Shown: positions 7,736 to 16,046 of the stretch, in pieces
How the letters are laid out: every line of letters begins with the position of its first letter
Numbering within the stretch: position 1 is the first letter of the stretch
Assembly: GCF_002483225.1 (NCBI RefSeq)
Contig: NZ_DLHL01000053.1
Span: 114,074 to 178,073, forward strand
Length of the DNA stretch: 64,000 bases
Reading direction: 5' to 3'
Origin: Gemmatimonas sp. UBA7669
GTDB taxonomy: Bacteria; Gemmatimonadota; Gemmatimonadetes; Gemmatimonadales; Gemmatimonadaceae
Notes under the pieces: model-generated
The model's database searches: none
Told to the model about the DNA's origin: nothing
Seen by the model: only the letters and a program-made list of their open reading frames with translations
Position numbers and translations under genes: made by a program

Positions 7736-9202
7736 TCAGCGGACCTTGACCGTGGTGATGCGTCGCCCGTCGACCTGAATATTGCACGCGTAAGTCACTT
7801 CCCGCTTGCCCCCGGCCGGCCAGGTCACCTCGATGTCCACCCGGTTCGCCGATGCCAGGCCGATGTGTACCGGCGCAACGGACTGAGCGTTGTAGCCCGA
7901 GCCGGCGTCCACAAGCGCCATGCCAAGCAGTTGCCTGGTGCCCGCGCGGTAGACACGCACCTCCGCGCCCGGCTTGTTCGCTCGACCGCGACTGTCCACG
8001 ACCTGCACGCGTACCGAACGACGCGCCAGTGCAGCATCGAGGGTGTTCACCAACAGTGCATGAGGCCCCTGACCCGTAAGTGCGAGATCCAGCGCGCCGT
8101 CGCCACTCAAGTCCAGCAGCAGCGCCCCATGGTCAGCGGGAATGGCCGCCACGTCCTGCGGAATCTGGTCCACCAGGCGATTGGCCTTCTGCACGTACAG
8201 ATAGTCCGGCCAGTTCCTGCCACCGGTGACGGTGCCGTTGAGATACAGGTCCAGGGCTCCATCATGATTGACATCGCCGAAGACGCAGGCGTCGGAACGG
8301 CCATCCACGGCAATGCCCCATTCAGGGGCGACGTCACGCCATCCGTCGCTCTGCTTGAGGAACAGCGCCGGCGGACCATAGTTGGCCATGACCACATCGA
8401 GACGCCCATCGTTGTTGAGGTCGCCGACACAGGGGCGCACTGTTCCGTTGACCGCAGCGCGCGGTGTCTGACCTCCCGACGCGAGTCCCCAGAGCTCGGC
8501 CACATCGGTGAAGCGCCCGTTGTGATTGCGGAAGACGCCGTTGGCATCACCATCCATGTTGCCCACGACGACATCCAGATCGCCATCGGCATCAAGGTCT
8601 GCCCACACGGCGCCCACGCTCCGGCGGGTATCGGCAAGACCGACTGACGCGGCAACATCGGTGAGGATTCCCGCATCATTCCGGAACATCGCGTTGGCGC
8701 GATCGCGAAAGGCGACGAACAGGTCCAGGTCGCCATCGGCGTCGTAGTCCACCCACACCACCTGTCGTACGGCTCCGGCATCCACTGCAAGCTTTGCCGC
8801 TGATGTCACGTCGGTGAACACGCCGCGGTCGTTGCGATAGAGGGTGAGGACAGCGCCGCTCCCCGGGGCATAGCCCACCAGCAAATCGGCATCACCGTCT
8901 CCATCCCAGTCACCGAAGGCCGCCGCGCGCGTGGCCCGTGCTGCGTTTACGCCGGCCGCGTCTGCGACATCGGTGAACGTGCCGCCGTCGTTGCGATAGA
9001 GTCTGTTGGGCGTGCCATTGAACCCAACAAAGAGATCGAGGTCAGTGTCGCCGTCGATATCGGCTGCGGCATTCACCAGCGAGTTGGGCGTGGCAAAGAG
9101 CTCAGGCTGCACCGCGCGAAACGCCACGGCGTTGGTCTGCGAGCGCAGCGGCCACAGACTCGCCACCATCAGACCTACCGAGAGCGTCAGGGTGCGGTGC
9201 AT
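7736..9202 (-). CDS. FG-GAP/VCBS repeat protein with C-terminal ASPIC/UnbV domain (CRTAC1-like)
   Basis: 488 residues from the ATG at 9202, which opens on a signal peptide (TLTLSVGLMVASLWPLRSQ); an upstream ATG at 9301 is possible but adds no leader logic. It contains seven or more FG-GAP/VCBS repeats with Ca-binding DxDxDxD loops, for example DIDGDTDLDLFVGFNG, DWDGDGDADLLVGY and DYDADGDLDLFVAF, folding as a beta propeller. The last 90 residues match the ASPIC/UnbV domain (KPGAEVRVYRAGTRQLLG, DIEVTWPAGG). Such proteins are secreted or surface-exposed. It is first in the four-gene minus-strand operon. Confidence 0.85.
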   Translation of the reverse strand: MHRTLTLSVGLMVASLWPLRSQTNAVAFRAVQPELFATPNSLVNAAADIDGDTDLDLFVGFNGTPNRLYRNDGGTFTDVADAAGVNAARATRAAAFGDWDGDGDADLLVGYAPGSGAVLTLYRNDRGVFTDVTSAAKLAVDAGAVRQVVWVDYDADGDLDLFVAFRDRANAMFRNDAGILTDVAASVGLADTRRSVGAVWADLDADGDLDVVVGNMDGDANGVFRNHNGRFTDVAELWGLASGGQTPRAAVNGTVRPCVGDLNNDGRLDVVMANYGPPALFLKQSDGWRDVAPEWGIAVDGRSDACVFGDVNHDGALDLYLNGTVTGGRNWPDYLYVQKANRLVDQIPQDVAAIPADHGALLLDLSGDGALDLALTGQGPHALLVNTLDAALARRSVRVQVVDSRGRANKPGAEVRVYRAGTRQLLGMALVDAGSGYNAQSVAPVHIGLASANRVDIEVTWPAGGKREVTYACNIQVDGRRITTVKVR

Positions 9203-9396
9203 ACGAGAAGCTGAGCCAAAGGAGCCATGAGCCGCTTCGTTGAGGGCAAACTCGAACATTTCGTAAAAGCAGGTACTGCGCAAGGGATGGCGAGGGTGCA
9301 AACGGTCGGGGCTACAGCTCGTCCTCTGAGAAGGCGGGCCGGGAGCAGCACCGACAGCGCTTGCTTCTGGCGGCAGCCTTTCCCAACTTATTTGTT

Positions 9397-9600
9397 ATGT
9401 CTGATTCACACGACATCCGGCCCGAGGCCAAACGCCTCATTGACCAGCTTCCTGCAGAGGCGAGCTGGGAAGATTTGGCCTACGAGGTCTACGTCCGTCA
9501 GTCAGTCGAGCAGGGGATTGCCGACGCAGATGCAGGCCGTACGGTCGATCATCAGGCGGCTTTGGGTCGGATTCGCAGCCGAATCCGTCGTCCTGCCTAG
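9397..9600 (+). CDS. putative antitoxin of a RelBE/ParDE-type module
   Basis: 67 residues, acidic and helical (RLIDQLPAEASWEDLAYEVYVRQSVEQGIADADAGR), then a basic tail (RIRSRIRR). The ATG at 9397 was chosen because upstream residues look non-coding. Its stop TAG overlaps the GTG of the next gene by one base, the usual coupling of antitoxin and toxin genes. The EQGIADADAGRTVDHQAAL phrase resembles small antitoxins of the addiction-module component type (stop-codon-proximal toxin pairing). It should neutralise the downstream ParE/RelE-like toxin and bind its own promoter in the 194-nt gap upstream. Confidence 0.7.
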   Translation: MSDSHDIRPEAKRLIDQLPAEASWEDLAYEVYVRQSVEQGIADADAGRTVDHQAALGRIRSRIRRPA

Positions 9601-9893
9601 TGCTTCCGCTCCGATGGACGGAGCGTGCCGTCACGAATCTTGCCGACATTGCGGATTTCATCAGTCAGAACTCCCCGGTTTACGCCGAGAGCGTAGTCAG
9701 TCGCATCGACCGGCAGCTTCAACTCCTGGCTTTGAACCCTCTTATGGGTAAGGTGGCCATTGAGGTGGCTGATCTGGAGATCCGAGAGTTGGTCGTCGAC
9801 TCCTTCCGGATCTTTTATCGTGCACGCGCCGAGTGCATTGAACTGATAGCAATAGTGCACAGCCGGCAGCAGTCGCCACCCGACTTCAAGTAG
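9600..9893 (+). CDS. ParE/RelE-superfamily toxin
   Basis: 97 residues with a GTG start at 9600 overlapping the antitoxin stop (TAGTG). The ParE/RelE pattern is clear: RWTERAVTNLADIADFISQ at the N-terminus, helix VSRIDRQLQLLALNPLMGK, then REL(V)VDSFRIFYRA and the C-terminal strand ECIELIAIVHSRQQ. RelE-like members cleave mRNA on ribosomes, whereas ParE-like members poison DNA gyrase; the LREL..YRIxY form with a C-terminal HxR is closer to ParE. The frame is intact, so the module looks functional. Confidence 0.85.
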   Translation: MLPLRWTERAVTNLADIADFISQNSPVYAESVVSRIDRQLQLLALNPLMGKVAIEVADLEIRELVVDSFRIFYRARAECIELIAIVHSRQQSPPDFK

Positions 9894-9926
9894 GCGACTC
9901 TCGCGTGGGCGTGCGCGACCTGCCGT

Positions 9927-11108
9927 CTACGGCACCCGCATGACGAGTTGCCGGTAGCTGGCCACCCGATCCACCGATGGATCGGTGGCGAAGGCGTCGA
10001 TGCGCTCGACAAGCTGGGCCGTGAAATACCCCGGTACCTGCTGGGGATGCGTGCCCGGTCCGCCAAACCAACTGCGGATGATGATGCTGTTGCTACGGCG
10101 CGGCAGGGCACGCACGGACCTGACGAAGTCACGAAAGGTGCCGTAGCGCAGCAGATAGTCTTCGACGTTCGAGGTGTAGAGCACCGAGATGGTCTCTCGC
10201 TGCTCACGCAGCCAGGGCGCCAGCTTGGGCAGTACGGTGGGCCCAGCGAGATCGCCCACCAGTGGTATGATAAGATTGCGGCGCTGCATGCTCTGCACGA
10301 TGCCGAACAGCGAATCGGAGGAGAGATAGCTGCGCTGACGGCCAGACTTGTCGCGCTCACGCAGCAACTGCCCCAGTGTCGGATAACTACGCTGCGGCGG
10401 ACGGCCAATGGTGGTGAAGCGCAGTGCCGTGCCCTGGCGCATGAACTCGCCGTGAAAGCGCGCGATGGTTTCCCGGTCTTTGGTGCTGAGCGGAATGCCG
10501 AAGCCATTCACGAGTGCGCGCACACGCTGCTGTGCCTGCGTGCGGCCCGCACTGTTGGACGGCGTGCGTTCAGCCCAGGCCACGAGGGAGTCCACCGACA
10601 TGTCGCGGCGACGCGGCGCCGGCGGCACGGGCTTGCCCAGCCAGAGCGCGAGAAACTCCTGTCGATCGGACGCGGCGTGAAAGAGGGCCTTGAACAACAA
10701 CAGCAGCAGCATGTTGTCGCGGCGGATGTCGGCAATGAAGGCCACCCGCGGCACGACCTGCGCGATGTAGTTGAAGTTCTGGTCGGGGCCCACACCGAGG
10801 TACACACCGCCGCGCACGTTGAGGCTGTCGAGCGCATTGAGCGGATGCAGCAGACTCGGTTCGTTGGAGATGAGATTGTCGGTGTCGAAGTACCCGCCCG
10901 CATCGCTGAAGCGCGCGGCCAGCGCAGCAAACTCGCGCGTGCTGTAGCCTTGCGGCGATGCGGAGGAAGACGCTGCGGCATGTGCCGCGGCCTGCGCCGT
11001 TGCCTGGGCATGGGCGCGGGTAGAAGACAGGCACAGCGCCAGCGCCGCAACGCGCGGGAGCGTGTGATGCAAAGCGCGACGTGCCGTGTCACTCAACATG
11101 TTGCTCAC
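9927..11108 (-). CDS. LIC_10091-like exported protein (Rossmann-like fold, unknown function)
   Basis: About 393 residues. A GTG at 11108 overlaps the stop of the giant upstream gene (GTGA), and an ATG three codons later (11099) is equally plausible. The signal peptide region is VAALALCLSSTRAHAQ. The mature part resembles the LIC_10091 family: GGYFDTDNLISNE, YLGVGPDQNFNYIAQVVPRV, then AFIADIRRDNMLLLLLFKAL and later ISVLYTSNVEDYLLRYG. These look like an SAM-methyltransferase-like Rossmann scaffold, but the family has no assigned reaction that I know. The family name is from memory of motifs. Coupling to the mosaic gene suggests co-expression. Confidence 0.55.
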   Translation of the reverse strand: MSNMLSDTARRALHHTLPRVAALALCLSSTRAHAQATAQAAAHAAASSSASPQGYSTREFAALAARFSDAGGYFDTDNLISNEPSLLHPLNALDSLNVRGGVYLGVGPDQNFNYIAQVVPRVAFIADIRRDNMLLLLLFKALFHAASDRQEFLALWLGKPVPPAPRRRDMSVDSLVAWAERTPSNSAGRTQAQQRVRALVNGFGIPLSTKDRETIARFHGEFMRQGTALRFTTIGRPPQRSYPTLGQLLRERDKSGRQRSYLSSDSLFGIVQSMQRRNLIIPLVGDLAGPTVLPKLAPWLREQRETISVLYTSNVEDYLLRYGTFRDFVRSVRALPRRSNSIIIRSWFGGPGTHPQQVPGYFTAQLVERIDAFATDPSVDRVASYRQLVMRVP

Positions 11109-14100
11109 TGCTTGACGGCCCCCGCTGCACCGGCACGACGCGGATCGGCACCGGCCCACACCTGGTCACGCCCAATGCGCACCGCCGCGCCGTAGCCTTC
11201 GCGCAACTCGCCATACGCTGACACGAAGGTGAGGCCGTAACCCAGTGCCCGCAGACGCGACACCACACTGGGCGCAAAGCCGTCTTCGAGTTGCAGGGTG
11301 AAGGCGTTCATGCCCGCACCGCCAAAGCCGCCGCCCGGCAGGAAGCGCGGCTGCTCAAGGGCCGCCTGCGGACCAAGGTTGTAGTCGAGGGCGCCGAGCA
11401 AGGTCTGATAGACGGCGGAGGTGATCCAGGCATTTCCGGCCGCGCCCACGGCAAAGACCGGGCGGTTGCCTTCGAAGGCAATGGTGGGTGCGAGGGTGCT
11501 GCCATGGCGGGCAAAGGGGAGTCGGGATCCGTACTGCGAGGGATCGGTGCCGTAGGACGTGAGCTTGTCGTTGCTGAGAAAGCCCAACCCCGGAGTCACG
11601 TAAAAGTTGCCTCCCCAGGTGCCCAGGGTCTGCGTGACGGCCACTGCGTTGCCATCGGCGTCGGCCACGGTAAAGGCCGTGGTGCCGCTGCTGTGACACA
11701 CGCTCATCTCGGCGGCGTGATCATCACCGCAGGGCGCATCGTGGGGCAGGTCGTCTGACGGGGACTCGCTCGTGGCGCCCGATGTGGCGGCTGGCGACGC
11801 CGAGCCTGCGGCGCGCGCCTTGAGGCAGGCCAGCGTATCACCGCGTACGCTGGCCGGCGTGAGCGCCCGATTGGCATCGAAACACTGCCAGCGTACCCGC
11901 GCGCTGTCCTTGTGCACCACACTGCCCACGTCCACCGGCCAGAGCGCGGGGTCGGCAATGCGGTTGCGCGAAGATGGCGTGAGAAACCACGCGCTCAATG
12001 CCGCGTGCAGCGTGGGCGCGTGATCGGCATAACGCTGCGGCGAGGGGAACTGCTCCAGCAGGTTGAGACGCGCCACCAGATCGGCGCCGCCACTCACCGG
12101 TGGGGCCGAAGAACACACGCGATAGCGACGATACGTGTCGCAGACGGGCGCCATTTCGTTGGCGAAGTAGCGCGCGAGATCGCGCTCGGTCATGGCGTTG
12201 CCGCCGCGGCGCAAATCGGTGGCGTAGCGTGACGCCACTTCACCCTTGTAGAAGCCGTCGGCGCCACGCAGCGCGATCTGCTCCAGCACCCAGGCGAGAT
12301 CGGGATTGCGAATGCTGTCGCCCACGGTCTTGGGCACGTCGCCATTGAAGAACAGCGCACGGCTGCCGGCATACTTGGCAAAGTGCTCACGCTCGGTGGC
12401 CAGCGTGGTGGCAAGCCCCGGACTCACGGCATAGCCATTCCGCGCGGCGCGAATGGCCGGCGCCAACAGCTCCGCCCAGGGCAGCTTGCCACTGCCATGC
12501 TGCTGCCAGGCGCGATACATGCCCGCCACGGTGCCCGGCACATTGACCAGCACGGGGCCATCGGCGGGATAGCGGCCATTCACCAGCAGCGAGGTGTTGC
12601 TCAGGCCTGCGGCCTCGGGCACACGGCTCATGAACTCGATGAGTGTGGGCGCCTTGCCCTTGAGGGCAATCACCATTTCGCCGTAGCCACCAATGCCGCT
12701 GGCGTCGGGCTCCACCACCCCGAGCGCAAAGCTGGTGGCGACGGCGGCATCCACCACGTTGCCCCCGCGGCGAAACATCTCGAGCCCCGCCTCAGTGGCC
12801 ACGGGATGGGCACTCGACACCGCGGCACGTCCGCGGGCTTCTTCGCGCAACGCGGGCCGTGCGCGCAGCGCCTCGTGCAACACCTGCGCCAATGCCGAAT
12901 CGCTGGTGGCGGCCAGCGCCCGTGGCCGGTACGTGCTGCGCACGGCCTCCCACGCGGCGCGGCGTGTGGCCTGCGATGCGCTCGCGTCTTCAGCGCTCGT
13001 GAAGTACAGCTGTTGCGACCGCTGCCACATGCGGTCGAAGGCGGCGGCGTTGATAGCGCTGCGATCGGTGGCTGTCGGCGCGTCGAGGGCCAGCAAACCG
13101 TCGTCGGGTGCGCGCGGGGCCGGGATGCGCACGAGGCCGGCGTCAGTTGCGGTGTTTGCCGACAAGCTCCCCGATGGAATGTTGCCCCGTTCGTGACTGC
13201 TTCTGTCCACGCCACGATCGGGATCGCCATTGTAGCCGACCGATACATCGCGCACCTCGGCCACGGAAATCCACGCACCATCGGGCGACCAGTCAATCTC
13301 GCCATGCCGCCGCGACACGAGGTTGCTGTAGGCCTGGCCGCGTGTGGGCACGACAAAGGTGCCGCTGCGCATGGACACGGCCATGCGATCGTCGGGTCCC
13401 CAGGCGACGTCCTCCAGCGTGGGGTCAGTAAAGACGACGCTGTCACGGCGAGTGCTGAGGTTGTGCACGACCACGCTGCGTGAACTTTCGCCAACGGTCA
13501 GAAAGGCCACGCGTTGTCCGTCGCGCGAAATGCGCGGGCGACGTTCCTGACGCTCCACGCTGCCGAGCCGACGTTCGCTGCCATTGGCCTCACGAACAAA
13601 CAGGCGCGCATCACCGCCCAGACCACGCTGAAAGACCACGCGGCCATCAGGTAGTGGCGCGGGCGCGACATCGTGCGCCGCATGGGTGGTGAGCCGCTGC
13701 GCGGTTTGGGCCGCGCCGTTCGCGTCAACTCGTTGCGCGTAGAGGTCGTAGTTGCCGGCCGAATCGTGCGCGAAGTACAGCGTGTTGCCGGCAAAGGTCG
13801 GGTCGCGGTGGAACGCCGAGCTGGTGGAGTGCAGCGCCGCCGGCTGTGTGCCACGCTGCAGATACAGGTGACCTGCGCGAGCGAAGGCCAGCAGGTTGTC
13901 CGGACCAGCGGCAGGCTGACGGACGTCGCCTGAGTCCTCAATACCTGACGCAGTGCCGCTGGCGGCACTGGCTGCTTCACCGGACGCCCCGGCGCCTGCG
14001 CTTCCGCCTACGCTGGTGCGACGAATGACCACGCGCTCGATGATGTCGCCTTCCTGGATGGCGTCCACCACGTTGAGGCCACGCGTGGTTTGTGCAAACA

Positions 14101-15865
14101 CCGTGTAGTCGTGATCGAGCCGGACGTTGTCGATGAGATTGATGTAGAGCTGCCCGTCACCCGTGTCGCGTCCGCGCGTGGAGATGCCAAAGCTGCCGCG
14201 TGCATTGCGCGCAAAGCCCACTTCGTCGCGCATGAAGTAGTCGGTGGCCGGGTCGTACTCATCGGCGCCCGGGCTACCGCCCTGCACAACAAAGTTGGGC
14301 ACAATGCGATGCAGTGTGCGGCCGGCATACGCGCCCGACTCGGCCAGCGTCACAAACGCGTGCACGGCCATCAGCGCTTCGTCAGGCAGCAGACGAAGCT
14401 GCACGACGCCCTTGCCGGCTATGTGCAGGTCGGCGGTCGCGCCACGCAGCGCATTGAGCGTAGCGGCTGGGGGGAAGGCCGGTGCCGCGTACGTGGCGTT
14501 GTATGGCACGAGCCGCGTGCTGTCGGGGGAAAGGCGCTGTGCCACGCGGCGCGCGATGGCCGGATCGGGATGCTGCAGCAGCGGCTGCATCCAGCGGCGC
14601 GTCGCGTCATCCAGCACGAGGGCCTGCACGATGGCCTCGCGCGGGTCACGCCAGGTCACACCACGCGAGGCAATGCGATCAAACGCGGCGCGCAGTGTGG
14701 GGGCGTGCGCGAGCCGTGTGGCCGAGTCGGCCTTGCCGATGACCTGTGCGCCCTGCAGCATGGCGCCGGCATGATTGCGCGTGAGCAGGGCAAGCGCTGT
14801 GGGCACCGTCTGCGAGGCGGCCAAAGCCACGTTGGGATCACGGTCGCTGGCAAGGCGGGTGAGTGTGCTGCTGTCCTTGATGAGCACTGCGGACTGCGCG
14901 GCCCAGGCGCGGGCCTGCCACACCGGGGAGCGTGCGAGTTCACGCACGGCGTTCTGGGCGTTCGCAGGAGCGGTGCGCGCGAGGCTCAGTACGGCGTGGG
15001 CGCGGCGACGCCAGTCGCTGTGCGCCAGGAGCGGTGGCAGCAGCGACGCATCGCAGCGCTTCTCGCCCAGCAGGTCGATGGCCAGAAGACGCACGTGTTC
15101 ACTGCTGTCGTTCACATGCTGCGCGGCGCGTGTGCAGTCGCCGGCCACACGCAGCGCCTGCCAACGCACCATGGGGTGCGGGTCGGTCAACCAGGCGCGA
15201 GACAGGGCCACGGCCGCGCGCCTGACCTGCGGGTCGGCATCACGGCGCGCGGCATCGAGCGTGAGGGAGTCGCGGTCACCGGCGGCGGTGAGTGCGAGCA
15301 GACTCACGAGGCGAACTTCGCCGTCACTGTCGCGTTGCACCCGCTCGCGGAGTTGCTGCAGCGTGGTGGCTTGCGGCTTGGTGCTGCGTGCATTGCGTCG
15401 CAGATAACTCTCGAGCCCACGCGCCATGCCACGACGCGCGTCGGCCTGCTGGTCCTGCAATCCGGCAGCCAGCGCCGCTTCAATATCGGTGTTTGGTGTG
15501 GCCACGCGGCCCAGCGACTCGCCCCAAGCACCGCGTGCCGCGGCGTGTGACTCCGGCGTGCTGCGCGGCCAGAGCAGGTGCACGGCGCGCAGTTGCGCCG
15601 CGGCATCGTAGGCCTGTCGCCTGACGGCGGGCGTCGATGACTGCAGCAGAGGCGTCAATCGCGCGGCGTATTCCGCACGCTCCCAGCGTCCCAGAGCGCG
15701 TGCGGCGAGACGCTGCAGCGTCGTATCGCCCGACGCGATGGCACGATCGAGGGTGCCAATCGCCGCCGTGTTGCTGCCGCGACTGTACTCGGCGGCCAGC
15801 ACCTCGTGGACGGAGGGCGGCTGCGAGGCGCCGAGCTGCATCAGGGGAAGGACAAGAAACCACAT
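11105..15865 (-). CDS. mosaic exported protein: HEAT repeats, cyclophilin PPIase, TolB propeller, tricorn-C1-like helices, gamma-glutamyltransferase
   Basis: 1586 residues from the ATG at 15865, with a short signal (MWFLVLPLMQLGAS). Domains in order: HEAT repeats about 20-470; cyclophilin-type peptidyl-prolyl isomerase about 480-618 (RTLHRIVPNFVVQGG, SFGISTRGRDTGDGQLYIN); a Gly/Ala/Ser linker to about 655; a TolB/WD40-like propeller about 655-880; a helical stretch about 937-1008 like the tricorn C1 region (AFDRMWQRSQQLYF, WEAVRSTYRP); and a gamma-glutamyltransferase about 1012-1586. The GGT nucleophile site GTTAFTV is present (Thr1395, recalled E. coli Thr391). Several substrate contacts differ: SPGG reads GAAG, and the DFRE Arg is not conserved. 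The frame is continuous. The LIC_10091-like gene is coupled downstream and an M28 peptidase gene diverges upstream. Confidence 0.8.
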   Translation of the reverse strand: MWFLVLPLMQLGASQPPSVHEVLAAEYSRGSNTAAIGTLDRAIASGDTTLQRLAARALGRWERAEYAARLTPLLQSSTPAVRRQAYDAAAQLRAVHLLWPRSTPESHAAARGAWGESLGRVATPNTDIEAALAAGLQDQQADARRGMARGLESYLRRNARSTKPQATTLQQLRERVQRDSDGEVRLVSLLALTAAGDRDSLTLDAARRDADPQVRRAAVALSRAWLTDPHPMVRWQALRVAGDCTRAAQHVNDSSEHVRLLAIDLLGEKRCDASLLPPLLAHSDWRRRAHAVLSLARTAPANAQNAVRELARSPVWQARAWAAQSAVLIKDSSTLTRLASDRDPNVALAASQTVPTALALLTRNHAGAMLQGAQVIGKADSATRLAHAPTLRAAFDRIASRGVTWRDPREAIVQALVLDDATRRWMQPLLQHPDPAIARRVAQRLSPDSTRLVPYNATYAAPAFPPAATLNALRGATADLHIAGKGVVQLRLLPDEALMAVHAFVTLAESGAYAGRTLHRIVPNFVVQGGSPGADEYDPATDYFMRDEVGFARNARGSFGISTRGRDTGDGQLYINLIDNVRLDHDYTVFAQTTRGLNVVDAIQEGDIIERVVIRRTSVGGSAGAGASGEAASAASGTASGIEDSGDVRQPAAGPDNLLAFARAGHLYLQRGTQPAALHSTSSAFHRDPTFAGNTLYFAHDSAGNYDLYAQRVDANGAAQTAQRLTTHAAHDVAPAPLPDGRVVFQRGLGGDARLFVREANGSERRLGSVERQERRPRISRDGQRVAFLTVGESSRSVVVHNLSTRRDSVVFTDPTLEDVAWGPDDRMAVSMRSGTFVVPTRGQAYSNLVSRRHGEIDWSPDGAWISVAEVRDVSVGYNGDPDRGVDRSSHERGNIPSGSLSANTATDAGLVRIPAPRAPDDGLLALDAPTATDRSAINAAAFDRMWQRSQQLYFTSAEDASASQATRRAAWEAVRSTYRPRALAATSDSALAQVLHEALRARPALREEARGRAAVSSAHPVATEAGLEMFRRGGNVVDAAVATSFALGVVEPDASGIGGYGEMVIALKGKAPTLIEFMSRVPEAAGLSNTSLLVNGRYPADGPVLVNVPGTVAGMYRAWQQHGSGKLPWAELLAPAIRAARNGYAVSPGLATTLATEREHFAKYAGSRALFFNGDVPKTVGDSIRNPDLAWVLEQIALRGADGFYKGEVASRYATDLRRGGNAMTERDLARYFANEMAPVCDTYRRYRVCSSAPPVSGGADLVARLNLLEQFPSPQRYADHAPTLHAALSAWFLTPSSRNRIADPALWPVDVGSVVHKDSARVRWQCFDANRALTPASVRGDTLACLKARAAGSASPAATSGATSESPSDDLPHDAPCGDDHAAEMSVCHSSGTTAFTVADADGNAVAVTQTLGTWGGNFYVTPGLGFLSNDKLTSYGTDPSQYGSRLPFARHGSTLAPTIAFEGNRPVFAVGAAGNAWITSAVYQTLLGALDYNLGPQAALEQPRFLPGGGFGGAGMNAFTLQLEDGFAPSVVSRLRALGYGLTFVSAYGELREGYGAAVRIGRDQVWAGADPRRAGAAGAVKQ

Positions 15866-16046
15866 GCGGGCATGCACAACGCTGAGGGAAACAAAGGCGC
15901 CGGGAATCCGACGCTGCCGTCTCGAATATGCGTGGCGGACCTGTGTCCGGTAACTTGCCGGGGTGGATGCCGCGTTCCTGTGGATATCTTGCTGGACGGC
16001 GCCGGCATGGCGCTGTGACCGACCCCCAAACACCCCCGGAGTCTTC

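Noticed and set aside
14090..15550. A 486-codon plus-strand frame inside the mosaic gene
   Set aside because: The opposite strand has clear HEAT and cyclophilin motifs; this one has a biased, unstructured composition.
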